A stretch of 64,000 bases of DNA from Calothrix sp. PCC 7103 (GCF_000331305.1 NZ_KB217478.1:7528317-7592316), one strand, 5' to 3'; counted from the first letter of the stretch, positions 44,023-53,076 are shown. The notes: a model not told the origin generated them from the letters alone. Numbers and translations are program-made.

Positions 44023-45258
44023 ATGATGTCCCAAATTAGTTCTACCCGTCATCGGATTGTGCAAGCAGCACTTGAATTATTTGTTGCTCAGGGAGTTACG
44101 AATACTACGACTCGGCAAATTGCTGAGTTAGCGGAAGTCAATGAGGTAACGCTATTTCGGCAGTTTGGGAATAAACACGGGCTAGTTTTGGCGTTAATTG
44201 AGGAATCAGGCGCCTTTGAAAGTTTGGGAGAATTGCTCGTACTGCCTACAAGTCCTTCTGAGGATACTTACCAAGTTTTAAGGGAATATGTTAACAAAGT
44301 GTTACTTGCATTAGAACGAGTCCCAGAGTTGATACGTTCATTGGTGGGGGAAGCAAGTCAATACCCAATTGAAAATCGTCGCGCGTTAGGACACGGTTTA
44401 GCGCACGTTAATCAAACTATGGGACAGTATTTAGCTAGTGTAATCGAGCAAGAAAATTTAAGTACAAGTTTATCACCAGAAACTATTGCTTGTTTACTCA
44501 ATGTAGTTATTTTGGGATATGCCGTTACAAAATTCACTATTACAACTGAGCAAAGTGAACTTTGGGAGCGAGACACATTTATAGATAATGCGGTAAATCT
44601 ATTTTTAAACGGTGCCATGTCCAAATCAACTGCTTCTGCAAATAGTGTTTCCATGAGTATTGTCAAGACTAACTCAACAGCAAGGGAAGTTGCGGACTTA
44701 CCAGCAAACTTAGTCCACCAAATTTTGCAGCAAGCCAAAAAAACAGGATTACAAGATTATGCTTTAGCATATGTACTATTCGCAGCAGGTTTATCTGTTG
44801 ATGAAATAATTAGCTTGCAACGTACACACGAAATTTATGATACCCAAGCTCATATACTTCAAATCATTACTCACGAATCTACCCGTCAAGTACCTGTTAA
44901 TCAATGGATAATGGGTAAACGCTACGGTTCGTATAATAATAATCCTTTAACTAAATGGCTCAAAAGTCGTAAAGATAATGAAACTGCAATGTTTTTAAAT
45001 GAAGCTGGGGCGCCAGCATCAAAATTAGATATACAACAACGCTGGGAAAAATGGACTAGCATGATTTTAACGCCTGAAGGGGCGCCGTTAATTAATCAAG
45101 CACAGCAAACTTGGCGCATTGAAATGTTAATGCGGGGTATGAGTTTAGAAAATTTGAGTATTTTAACGGGTTGTACTATTACACAACTACAACCACTCGC
45201 ACGCAGGGCAAAAGAAAAAGCTGCCATCGAACAAGCTACCCGTCTCGACCAAAAATAG
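44023..45258 (+). CDS. TetR-type regulator fused to a degenerate tyrosine-recombinase-like domain
   Basis: A 411-residue protein, twice the usual TetR size. Residues 8-60 are a TetR DNA-binding domain (RIVQAALELFVAQGVTNTTT / RQIAELAEVNEVTLFRQFGN), and 65-200 a TetR ligand/dimer domain. After a Ser/Thr linker, residues about 230-405 look like a tyrosine-recombinase catalytic fold: ALAYVLFAAGLSVDEIISLQ matches the Arg-I helix region, VPVNQWIMG the beta-hairpin end and TWRIEMLMRGMSLENLSILT the HxxR helix; the nucleophilic Tyr position is not conserved (LQPLARRA). It is likely a non-catalytic DNA-binding or oligomerisation module. Divergent from desC. Confidence 0.75.
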   Translation: MMSQISSTRHRIVQAALELFVAQGVTNTTTRQIAELAEVNEVTLFRQFGNKHGLVLALIEESGAFESLGELLVLPTSPSEDTYQVLREYVNKVLLALERVPELIRSLVGEASQYPIENRRALGHGLAHVNQTMGQYLASVIEQENLSTSLSPETIACLLNVVILGYAVTKFTITTEQSELWERDTFIDNAVNLFLNGAMSKSTASANSVSMSIVKTNSTAREVADLPANLVHQILQQAKKTGLQDYALAYVLFAAGLSVDEIISLQRTHEIYDTQAHILQIITHESTRQVPVNQWIMGKRYGSYNNNPLTKWLKSRKDNETAMFLNEAGAPASKLDIQQRWEKWTSMILTPEGAPLINQAQQTWRIEMLMRGMSLENLSILTGCTITQLQPLARRAKEKAAIEQATRLDQK

Positions 45259-45261
45259 GCA

Positions 45262-45307
45262 ACGGATGCTCCGATAAATTATCCGTTACATCCGCTATAT
45301 CCGTTGC
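45262..45307. repeat. Dispersed palindromic repeat (GCAACGGAT...ATCCGTTGC), copy 2
   Basis: A compact 46-base copy of the element at 20623-20714, between the TetR and cysteine desulfurase genes. It overlaps the 3' end of the convergent nifS-like gene, whose last codons (LQRI) fall in it. Confidence 0.75.
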
Positions 45308-46446
45308 AAGGAAAGCACTGTTGAAATTACTTGTTGTGCGACTGTATCAATTTCTTCTGCGGTATTAAATCTGCCGATGCCAAAGCGAATTGATGCATAA
45401 GCTAACTTTTCTGAGTGTCCTAATGCTGTGAGAACATGAGAAGGCGTCGTTGTTGTTGATGAACATGCTGAACCTGAAGATACTGCCATTATAGATTGCA
45501 GTCCTAAAAGTAATGCTGCGCCATCTACTCCTTCAATACTTATATTGAGGTTTCCTGGTAGTCGTTGGGTAGGATGTCCGTTTATATGAATACCTTCTAT
45601 TTTTGATAATGGTTCCCATAGTTGGTTGCGTAATTGGGTGAGGCGCCTATTTTCTTGTTCTTGTTCTGAATTAGCTATTTCTACGGCTTTCCCAAATCCT
45701 ACTATTTGTGGTGTATATAAAGTACCACTACGCATTCCTCGTTCGTGTCCACCACCGTGTTGTTGTGCTGCTAGTTTAACGCGAGGGTTGCGGCGCCGGA
45801 CATATAAGGCGCCGATTCCTTTGGGACCGTAGACTTTGTGTGCTGTTAATGACATTAAGTCAATTTGCGAAGTTTGGACATCAAGGGGTATTTTACCAAT
45901 TGCTTGAGCAGCATCGGTATGGAAGATAATATTGCGTTCGTGACAGATTTTACCTATTTCTGCTAATGGTTGAATTACTCCTATTTCATTATTTGCTGCC
46001 ATTACTGAAACTAATATTGTGTCAGGTTGTATGGCTTTTTCTAGTTCTTCTAAGTTAATTAGTCCGTCTTTTTTAACTGGTAATATGGTAATTTCAAATC
46101 CTAATGTTTCTAAATATTTACACGGGTCTAGTACTGCGTTATGTTCTGTGACGACGGTAATAATATGTTGTCCTTTTTGGAAGTAGGCTTCGGCTACTCC
46201 TTTTATTGCTAAATTGTTTGCTTCGGTGGCGCCGCTTGTAAAAATTATTTCTTCTGGTGATGCGTTTATTGTTTTGGCTAAGATGTCACGTGTTTGTTTT
46301 ACTGCTGCTTCTGCTTCCCATCCATATTGATGGTTGATGCTGGATGGGTTGCCGAAGTGTTCGGTGAAGTAGGGTATCATGGCGTCTACTACACGTTTGT
46401 CTACTGGTGTTGTGGCGTGGTTGTCTAGGTAGATAGGACGATGCAT
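45295..46446 (-). CDS. Cysteine desulfurase (NifS/IscS family)
   Basis: A 383-residue PLP enzyme that takes sulphur from cysteine for Fe-S clusters and thio-cofactors. MHRPIYLDNHATTPVD start, SGATEANNLAIKG, PLP lysine Lys204 in SLTAHKVYGPKGIGALYVRR, and catalytic Cys328 in SSGSACSSTTTTPSHVL, the loop type of the NifS/IscS class. No nif genes or scaffold genes are adjacent, so it could be a housekeeping IscS or a NifS; by sequence alone I do not choose. Confidence 0.94.
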   Translation of the reverse strand: MHRPIYLDNHATTPVDKRVVDAMIPYFTEHFGNPSSINHQYGWEAEAAVKQTRDILAKTINASPEEIIFTSGATEANNLAIKGVAEAYFQKGQHIITVVTEHNAVLDPCKYLETLGFEITILPVKKDGLINLEELEKAIQPDTILVSVMAANNEIGVIQPLAEIGKICHERNIIFHTDAAQAIGKIPLDVQTSQIDLMSLTAHKVYGPKGIGALYVRRRNPRVKLAAQQHGGGHERGMRSGTLYTPQIVGFGKAVEIANSEQEQENRRLTQLRNQLWEPLSKIEGIHINGHPTQRLPGNLNISIEGVDGAALLLGLQSIMAVSSGSACSSTTTTPSHVLTALGHSEKLAYASIRFGIGRFNTAEEIDTVAQQVISTVLSLQRI

Positions 46447-46652
46447 TTTAGGTTTTTATAATGCGATTATGGTATTTCTATATTACCGCTTCGATTGATA
46501 CATTTTTTTATTTACCACAGAGACACAGAGAGCGCAGAGGAAGAGAGAAGAGAGAGTTATCTATAGTTACTTTTTGGTAACTACTTTACTTTGATTGGTG
46601 TTTGATTTTATTATCTGTTTCGGCTATCTCAAGAAAATGTTACGAGGATTGT

Positions 46653-47243
46653 ATGGGAACCGTCGCAATTATTTATTTTTCAGGTAGTGGTCATACACAT
46701 TTAATGGCTGAAGCTGTTGCTGAAGGCGCCAGTCAAGTAAGTGGTACAAGTGTTGAGTTGTTAAGAATTACTGGTGAACAAATTCAAGAAGGTCGCTGGA
46801 AAGATGATGCGATGATAGCGAAGTTAAATGGCGCCGATGCTATTATTTTTGGCTCACCAACTTATATGGGAGGTGTAGCAGCACAATTTAAAGCTTTTGT
46901 TGATGCGGCAAGTTCTATTTGGTTTCAACAAGGTTGGAGAGATAAACTTGCTGCTGGTTTTACACATTCGAGTTCGCCAAGTGGTGATAAACAAAGCACT
47001 TTATTATATATGGCAGTTAATGCTGCACAACACAGTATGACATGGATTAATCCCGGTGAATTATCTAGTTTTCTCTTAGGTAAAGATGATGGTATTAATC
47101 GCTTAGGTTCTTATATGGGAGTAATGGGACAAAGCGCATTAGATATGAGTGGTAAACCAGCGGAACTCGACCCAGGTGATAGATTAACAGCACACAAACT
47201 TGGAACGCGCGTTGCCAACATGGTACAACGATTTAAACAATAA
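46653..47243 (+). CDS. WrbA-like flavodoxin-fold NAD(P)H:quinone oxidoreductase
   Basis: About 196 residues from MGTVAIIYFSGSGHTHLMAE (start at 46653 with GAGG just upstream; an ATG at 46602 is less likely). FMN phosphate loop SGSGHTH, FGSPTYMGGVAAQFKAFVDAA, GFTHSSSPSGDKQSTLLYM and LGTRVANMV are typical of the WrbA/flavodoxin-like family. It reduces quinones with two electrons to limit oxidative stress. The upstream 46500-46560 region has a CAGAGACACAGAGAGC-type heptad repeat. Confidence 0.88.
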   Translation: MGTVAIIYFSGSGHTHLMAEAVAEGASQVSGTSVELLRITGEQIQEGRWKDDAMIAKLNGADAIIFGSPTYMGGVAAQFKAFVDAASSIWFQQGWRDKLAAGFTHSSSPSGDKQSTLLYMAVNAAQHSMTWINPGELSSFLLGKDDGINRLGSYMGVMGQSALDMSGKPAELDPGDRLTAHKLGTRVANMVQRFKQ

Positions 47244-47250
47244 TTGTAGA

Positions 47251-47265
47251 GTGGGCACTGCCCAC
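47251..47265. repeat. GTGGGCACTGCCCAC palindrome
   Basis: A dispersed 15-base palindrome seven bases after the wrbA-like stop, between convergent genes; possible terminator. Related to 310-330 and 54990-55010. Confidence 0.65.
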
Positions 47266-47308
47266 CTTACTGGAGATTACGCAATCAAAAAAGATTTGTC
47301 TAGCTACA

Positions 47309-48850
47309 TCAATTTGATTGAATTGATATTTTTGAATATTTTTTAGTTTCATTGCTACCCCACCACAGGAGAATAAAAACTCCTGTTATTAAGCCAAAAC
47401 TAACTAGACCTAGAATACCACCAAATATACTATAGGCATTACCCAAAAAATACTGTACACCTTTATAAACACCAATTCCAACTGCACCGCTAACGCTACT
47501 CACTAATACCCACCAATACGCGCGTCTCACATATTGTAGTAACACTAACCACTGAAATATTCCAACTGCAAAACTTGGTATAATTATCATTTCACCTTTG
47601 GCGCCATATCCAGTCAGCACACTCAATATTCCTTCAATTGTAAATCCTAGTATTGTTGCTAGCATCCACAATTTATATTTGTAGTCATGCTGATGCAATA
47701 CTAAACTTTGTGCTGCTCCTACTAATATTCCAGTTATTAAACCAAATATGGCGCCACCAGATATATACCCAATAGTTACATTTTTAGTAATGGCACCAAC
47801 CATAAATTCTGTTACAAAGCCAATAATAAAACCAATTAAACCACCAATCATTACACCCGTAATAGTTGCCAATACCCAAGATAGTAAAAAATTAATTTCA
47901 AACTTTCCCCATTTTATCGACAAAGATGGTTTAACAGAGTTAGGTAATTCAATAAATGGCGCCTGCTGCGATGTTAATATTTTTAATATTGAATCCGTAT
48001 CTGGACGTTGCATAGGTACTTCGTCCATCATCGTATCGAGTAAATCTAATAATTTTGGTGATATTTGTGATGCATAATGGCGCCAAGTTTTTTCATTTGG
48101 ACTGGGTTCATTTAAAGTCGGTTCGTAAATATCAAGGTGTTTACTAGGGTCTTTGCCTGTAACAAGGAAAGCAAAAACACGCGCAACGGCAAAAATATCA
48201 GATTGTGGAACAACGTTACCGTGAATCTGTTCAGGTGGTGTGTAAGCAATATTCGGTTTATAAGTTACATTCTCAGATTGTTGTATATGAGGTTGAGCAA
48301 AACCAATTAATGCCAAATTTTCATCATCGGGTTTAACTATAAAGTTTGATGGATTGATACGCAAATGCAGTAAATTATGATTATGAAGTTGCTGAATAAT
48401 ATTTACAGCTTGTTGTAACCACTTAACTGCTAGCTGTTCATTTATATGGCTATTATTTGACTGCGCTAAATATTCATATAGATTCAAACCCTCGATTTTC
48501 TGCATTATCAAACAGTGTAACTGAACAGCTTTATCGCGCGGGAAGTAAACAAAATAATCGTTTGCCTCAACCTTTGGAATACCAGCATAATCTATAGCTT
48601 TAAGTGCTGTTGCTGTTTTCTCAAACGACTCTACAACTTGAGGTTTGTCAACAGTCAACACCTGCAACACTTTACATATATCACTACCAACCTCACGAAC
48701 TTCATATGTATCACCAGAAGTACAGCTATCAAGTTGCCTCAACACCCGGTAACGTCCAGTAAGTAACAATTCCGAACCGCAGTTCGCACAAAAGCGATTA
48801 GAATCAGAATTTTGCGGTTTATCACAATTCGGGTTAATACACAAATTCAT
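47309..48850 (-). CDS. Zinc-ribbon pseudokinase membrane protein
   Basis: A 513-residue protein. An N-terminal zinc ribbon (CINPNCDKPQ...RFCANCGSE, two CxxC-type pairs) leads into a Ser/Thr-kinase-like domain (about 30-285): Lys in SDICKVLQVL, but the catalytic loop reads LLHLRINPSNFIV (Asp of HRD lost) and the DFG position reads IGFAQ. PPEQ of the APE region and the C-lobe are kept. It should not transfer phosphate. The C-terminal half has six to seven hydrophobic, Gly-rich segments (MIGGLIGFIIGFVTEFMVGA, AIFGLITGILVGAAQSLVLH). Active zinc-ribbon kinases of this type are common in cyanobacteria; this one is degenerate. Confidence 0.8.
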   Translation of the reverse strand: MNLCINPNCDKPQNSDSNRFCANCGSELLLTGRYRVLRQLDSCTSGDTYEVREVGSDICKVLQVLTVDKPQVVESFEKTATALKAIDYAGIPKVEANDYFVYFPRDKAVQLHCLIMQKIEGLNLYEYLAQSNNSHINEQLAVKWLQQAVNIIQQLHNHNLLHLRINPSNFIVKPDDENLALIGFAQPHIQQSENVTYKPNIAYTPPEQIHGNVVPQSDIFAVARVFAFLVTGKDPSKHLDIYEPTLNEPSPNEKTWRHYASQISPKLLDLLDTMMDEVPMQRPDTDSILKILTSQQAPFIELPNSVKPSLSIKWGKFEINFLLSWVLATITGVMIGGLIGFIIGFVTEFMVGAITKNVTIGYISGGAIFGLITGILVGAAQSLVLHQHDYKYKLWMLATILGFTIEGILSVLTGYGAKGEMIIIPSFAVGIFQWLVLLQYVRRAYWWVLVSSVSGAVGIGVYKGVQYFLGNAYSIFGGILGLVSFGLITGVFILLWWGSNETKKYSKISIQSN

Positions 48851-48895
48851 AATAGTGTTGAGTGCTGAGTGCTAAGTACTGAGTGCTGATTAAGT

Positions 48896-49576
48896 TTAGA
48901 GTAATATTTCTACTACAGTACCTCGCTGCACAACTTCGTATAATTCATCAACATCTTTATTCTTTAACGAAGGACATCCCAAAGTCCAGTTTTGCCGTTT
49001 ATCTATAATTCCGTCACTACCTTGAGGAACCCCGTGAATTCCAACTTCTCCACCAACAGGCAAAAACCAATCAAACTCTCCTTCTGATTTTGCAAGTAGG
49101 TGTTTTTTCCAAGATTCCCTGTTTGGGTAGTCCAACCACATAAACTTTGACCATTGCGGATGCGGGTACAAGTCTTGAATTTTAAGTAATCCTTCGGGAG
49201 TGCGATTATCTCCTGCGTGTAATTTATCTCCAACAGGGTTGGCACCAAACACCACAGGATAAGATTTAATAGGTACTTGGTTATAGTAAAGCGTTAAACG
49301 GTACTTTGATTTTTCAATCAAAATTGAAGTTTTGCTTTTATTTATGGTTTCGTTAATTAGCTCCTTCAAAGGTTTATCTACATTAAGTAATTCATAACCT
49401 CTTAAAGGTGTATGAACAAACGACTGCGAAACACAACCGTTTATACATAACATTCCTGGAATCTCAGTAATTGGAATGACGTAACCAAACCTCGACAACA
49501 GTAAATATAATAATGGAACCGGAGAAAAAACTAGGAGAACACGGAGTATAAAACTTTTCGCAAAGTAATTTTTCAC
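48896..49576 (-). CDS. L,D-transpeptidase (YkuD family)
   Basis: A 226-residue exported enzyme with an N-terminal membrane segment (ILRVLLVFSPVPLLYLLLSR). The YkuD domain spans about 90-226: ILIEKSKYRLTLYYNQ, YPVVFGANPVGDKLHAGDNRTPEGLLKI, VGIHGVPQG and the active-site WTLGCPSLKNKDVDELYEVV with the nucleophile Cys. It would form 3-3 cross-links in peptidoglycan or attach proteins. Just upstream in transcription is a short AT-rich region; the convergent region with the pseudokinase start has an AGTGCTGAGT repeat (48850-48890). Confidence 0.87.
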   Translation of the reverse strand: MKNYFAKSFILRVLLVFSPVPLLYLLLSRFGYVIPITEIPGMLCINGCVSQSFVHTPLRGYELLNVDKPLKELINETINKSKTSILIEKSKYRLTLYYNQVPIKSYPVVFGANPVGDKLHAGDNRTPEGLLKIQDLYPHPQWSKFMWLDYPNRESWKKHLLAKSEGEFDWFLPVGGEVGIHGVPQGSDGIIDKRQNWTLGCPSLKNKDVDELYEVVQRGTVVEILL

Positions 49577-49670
49577 ATTTTGAACAATATTGGTAAAAAA
49601 TATTACTAAAATAGCCGAACACTACTTATAGTTTACTCTAAATAGGACTTACACACCAGCTTACTAACTA

Positions 49671-50522
49671 ATGACTAACGACATGCGACGCGACTTTACC
49701 AACCGCGAAGAGTTGGCGGCATATTTAAAAGAGCAATTTTCTGAAGCAGCAGAACGCGACGACCATATTAGTCAAATTATTGGCGGGCGCCAAGCAGCAG
49801 AAGCAGCATTTCAAAAAGTTGACCCCGTGAAATACGCGAAAACACGTAACTTTTTAACAGGCGCCGTAACTCGTTTGTCCCCTTACATTCGCTACGGTGT
49901 ATTAGGGTTACGCGAAGCCAGAGACTTTGCTTTTAGTAAAATTAGCAACCAAGAGGAAGCAGCTAAATTTGTTAACGAATTAGGCTGGCGTGATTACTGG
50001 CAAAGACTTTACAAGAAACTAGGTGACGGTATCTGGAAAGACCAAGAAGAATATAAAACCGGATATAGCGCTTCGGAATACGCCACAGAACTACCTCAAG
50101 ACATCCGCGAAGGAACAACAGGACTAGTTTGTATAGATAGTTTTAGCCGTGACCTTCGAGAAATTGGCTACTTACATAACCATATGCGAATGTGGATGGC
50201 AGCGTATATTGTTCACTGGCGCCGAGTACGTTGGCAAGAAGGCACAAAATGGTTTCTCGAACATCTATTAGATGGCGACCCAGCAAGTAACAACATGTCA
50301 TGGCAATGGGTAGCTAGCACCTTCAGCCACAAACCCTACTTCTTCAACCGCGAAAACCTAGAACGCTACACCGAAGGAGTTTACTGTAAAAAATGCCCGC
50401 TTTACGGAAAATGCGACTTTGAAGGCAGCTACGAAAAACTAGAAGCCAAACTATTTCCCAAAGGTGAATTTGTCCAAAAAGACAACAGCCAAAGCTGGCA
50501 AAAAGGCAAACGTCGAAATTAA
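49671..50522 (+). CDS. Stand-alone FAD-binding domain of a photolyase/cryptochrome
   Basis: A 283-residue protein that consists only of the C-terminal helical FAD domain: TRLSPYIRYGVLGLREARDF, FVNELGWRDYWQRLYKK, YLHNHMRMWMAAYIVHWRRV, LLDGDPASNNMSWQWVASTF. The N-terminal alpha/beta antenna domain is missing and appears as a separate gene 600 bases downstream (51124-51540). The C-terminus adds CKKCPLYGKCDFEG, three closely spaced cysteines that may bind a metal or Fe-S cluster. It could be a DNA photolyase-related light-dependent enzyme or a photoreceptor. Confidence 0.88.
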   Translation: MTNDMRRDFTNREELAAYLKEQFSEAAERDDHISQIIGGRQAAEAAFQKVDPVKYAKTRNFLTGAVTRLSPYIRYGVLGLREARDFAFSKISNQEEAAKFVNELGWRDYWQRLYKKLGDGIWKDQEEYKTGYSASEYATELPQDIREGTTGLVCIDSFSRDLREIGYLHNHMRMWMAAYIVHWRRVRWQEGTKWFLEHLLDGDPASNNMSWQWVASTFSHKPYFFNRENLERYTEGVYCKKCPLYGKCDFEGSYEKLEAKLFPKGEFVQKDNSQSWQKGKRRN

Positions 50523-50608
50523 ACTAAATTATTGTAGGTTGGGTGCAGCGCCAGCGTAACCCAACATCATATCCAAAATTGACAATTAAATTGACAAATG
50601 ACCTATAT

Positions 50609-50952
50609 TTATAGTTGCCCTAAAGCTTGACTTAGAATTGCCCAGGTTTCTTTTTGCTCTTGTTCATCTCCTTTTGAAGCCCATGTTTCTAAAAGTTGTG
50701 AAAGCGCTTGCTGTCGTGCTGCTTTGACTACTGGGTCTAGATTTGTTAATTGACTTATCATTTCTGAAGTGGTATTTGCTGGTGGTGTTTTATTTATTAC
50801 ACTTTCACGAAATAAACGAATAATTTGCAGTAAGTTTGACCAGTGTTCTTGAGGTATTTTTTCTATTTCTAAAACTATTGATGCAAGAGAGTTTGAGACG
50901 GTTCAGTCCAGTTACTTTGTAATAATTCTTTCTCTTTTACTTGTTCAGGCAT
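50609..50952 (-). pseudogene. Frameshifted small gene between the two photolyase halves
   Basis: On the minus strand an ATG at 50952 opens MPEQVKEKELLQSNWTEPSQ, then the frame shifts near 50885-50900 and continues SLASIVLEIEKIPQEHWSNL and on through LDPVVKAARQQALSQLLETW to a stop at 50609. Both parts look like one protein of about 115 residues with a single-base frameshift. I do not know the family. The remaining spacer 50523-50608 holds a GTTGGGT-type repeat. Confidence 0.65.
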
Positions 50953-51123
50953 ATTTATTAAATGTACTTTATTTTATACTACTTTAACAGGTTTTGTTTA
51001 AGAGCGACACATCCGGCAGTGCTTAACAGCATTTAACACGCTCAAAGCTTGGCGCCGTTGAAGTTTATTTTCACGAAGCTTAAAATTCAATAATACCCTG
51101 GTAGCAAATACTCAACTCACCTC

Positions 51124-51540
51124 ATGGCAAAACCAATAATCTGGGTAAATGGAGACTGTCTCAATCCTAAAAACCCTGCACTTCAAGAATACCCAGGCGC
51201 CCCTGCTATCTGGGTATGGGATGATGCTTTGCTTAATGAATGGCAAATTTCTCTCAAACGTATTACGTTTATTTACGAATGCTTGCTCGAACTACCCGTT
51301 ACTATTCGACGCGGTGACGTGGCAAAAGAAGTTTTAGCGTTTGCTAAAGAAAACAACGCGACTCAAGTAGTCACCACAGACAGTCCCAGTCCTCGGTTTA
51401 ACAAGATTTGTGATGAAATTGAAAAAAGCCTTGAACTAGAAGTGTTTGAAGTAGACCCTTTCTTTGATTACGACGGTTATATCGACCTTAAGCGCTTCTC
51501 GCGTTACTGGAAAGTTGCCGAAAAATACGTGTTTGACTAA
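51124..51540 (+). CDS. Stand-alone photolyase N-terminal (antenna-type alpha/beta) domain
   Basis: A 138-residue protein with the photolyase-type Rossmann-like pattern: IIWVNGDCLNPKNPALQEYP (compare WFRxDLRxxDNPAL), PAIWVWDDALLNEW, RITFIYECLLELP, VTIRRGDVAKEVLAFAKENNATQVVTTDSP, then ICDEIEKSLELEVFEVDPFF. It matches the half missing from the FAD-domain protein at 49671-50522. The two would reconstitute a full photolyase/cryptochrome if they associate. No ribosome site is strong; the ATG at 51124 fits the domain edge. Confidence 0.72.
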   Translation: MAKPIIWVNGDCLNPKNPALQEYPGAPAIWVWDDALLNEWQISLKRITFIYECLLELPVTIRRGDVAKEVLAFAKENNATQVVTTDSPSPRFNKICDEIEKSLELEVFEVDPFFDYDGYIDLKRFSRYWKVAEKYVFD

Positions 51541-51578
51541 TTAGCAAATAGCAAATTTATGGATAGACAAAACTAATG

Positions 51579-51612
51579 CTATTAGTTTAAACTAATAGTT
51601 TTAGTTTTTTAT
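51579..51612 (+). terminator. Terminator after the photolyase N-domain gene
   Basis: A 20-base perfect palindrome CTATTAGTTTAAACTAATAG (51579-51598) followed by TTTTAGTTTTTT, 38 bases after the stop codon. Confidence 0.75.
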
Positions 51613-51857
51613 TGCCGAATGAACAACCTTGACATTGGGTGAGAAAATTATATTTTGATTTTGCCTAACTCCTACTTAGGAGGGGATTATACTGATATAA
51701 ATAATAAAAATAATTCTTTGATACGTAAATATACTAGTTTTTAAAATCCAGGATTTATACATATTTTTTCCTGATGTTAAAAAAAAATTATGTAACGGTT
51801 AAATAGATGCGGCGCCGTTCTAATTTAAAAGTATATAGTAATTGCCAGGGTAAGAAA

Positions 51858-52736
51858 ATGAACACAGTAAATTTATTAGACGATGTTTCGTTAATTAAAG
51901 AGTATATTCAAGGTAAAAACAAGCTTGGTTTCAATAATAACCTGCGTGTGGAGCCTGTAGGTGAGACAATTCAGCTACTCACTAAAAAAGGTGTAATGCT
52001 TGCATCTGTTAATATTGCAAGTCAATTCAAAGTTGTATTGGTACGCCAAAATTCTAATTATTGGAAACTAATTAATAAGATTCTCTTGGAAAACAGTTTG
52101 ATGCCAACAGGGAAATTGGTAAATGAACTAATGCGCTACGAATATCATCCAATTCCTAGAGGTTATCAAATTAATTACGCTGAAGCTAATCAGTTGTGCC
52201 AGTACTGGCAGCGTAATATTAATCAAAATACTGACGGTACAAGAAGGTTAAATTTACTTGTTTTCAACCCTGAAGGTTGGCAACCTATTAAAGATGTTGG
52301 ACTGAGTAATGAAACTGTTTTTATCAAAACTTATGCTTCAGATGTCGTAATTCACAATTGTTCCCGAATCGCTTGGCTGGCGCCGACACACGGGTATTTT
52401 CATTCTTCACCACAAAATACTAATTTTGTCAAGCCAGCCGTGCCAGCGATTGTAGAAGAAGATACAGCGCATGAAAACTTGCAGCTTGTTGTTCAAAATA
52501 TGCTATGGAGTCCAGTTCAGGTTACTAAAGAAGTTGAACAAGTACAACAGCCTTCTGTTTTTAATAGTACAAAGAATGGTTCAAAAACTGCTGGTAATGT
52601 TCTGAGTATTGACCAAGGAAGACTTTACATCCAAACGATTGAAGGGGAAATTGTGGTAGAAGGTTCAGACTTAGCATTCTGGTTTAGTCCCCTCGAAGGT
52701 CAAAATATTCAACCTCAACCAGTAAAGGTTAAGTAA
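51858..52736 (+). CDS. Conserved hypothetical cyanobacterial protein
   Basis: About 292 residues from MNTVNLLDDVSLIKEYIQGK (51858); an ATG at 51807 would add 17 basic residues. No domain is recognised. The N-terminal half is alpha/beta (LASVNIASQFKVVLVRQNSN, VNELMRYEYHPIPRGYQINY, EANQLCQYWQRNIN), the middle contains DVVIHNCSRIAWLAPTHGYF, and the C-terminal part after a linker forms a small beta domain (VLSIDQGRLYIQTIEGEIVVEGSDLAFWF). No signal peptide or membrane helix. Function unknown. Confidence 0.6.
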   Translation: MNTVNLLDDVSLIKEYIQGKNKLGFNNNLRVEPVGETIQLLTKKGVMLASVNIASQFKVVLVRQNSNYWKLINKILLENSLMPTGKLVNELMRYEYHPIPRGYQINYAEANQLCQYWQRNINQNTDGTRRLNLLVFNPEGWQPIKDVGLSNETVFIKTYASDVVIHNCSRIAWLAPTHGYFHSSPQNTNFVKPAVPAIVEEDTAHENLQLVVQNMLWSPVQVTKEVEQVQQPSVFNSTKNGSKTAGNVLSIDQGRLYIQTIEGEIVVEGSDLAFWFSPLEGQNIQPQPVKVK

Positions 52737-52742
52737 CTCAAG

Positions 52743-52758
52743 AGGGGGAATTCCCCCT
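52743..52758. terminator. Hairpin after the hypothetical gene
   Basis: AGGGGGAATTCCCCCT, a 16-base perfect palindrome six bases after the stop; no U-tract. The rest of the spacer to dxs (52759-53076) is AT-rich without recognised elements, apart from a GAGAGG ribosome site just before dxs. Confidence 0.55.
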
Positions 52759-53076
52759 TAGACGCTACATATAGATAAAATATTTATTAACTATTAATAT
52801 ATTTTTTGCATTTTGAAATATTTTTTTGTGTCAATATTTTTACTTAAGAAAAATAAAATCATAGAAAATACGTAGAAAAACAGTAAGTAATTAAATGACT
52901 TGTGTAGACTATTTTGCAAGTGATAATCAATTTATATAATCGACACGTCTTTAATATTGTTTATGTAAGATAGAATACATTTACCTACGAAAACAGTTGT
53001 GACACAACCGATACGGTAAGCTACCTGGGCGTGGGAAAATCAAACAAAGAAATATTAGAGAGGAAAACCGTATAGT

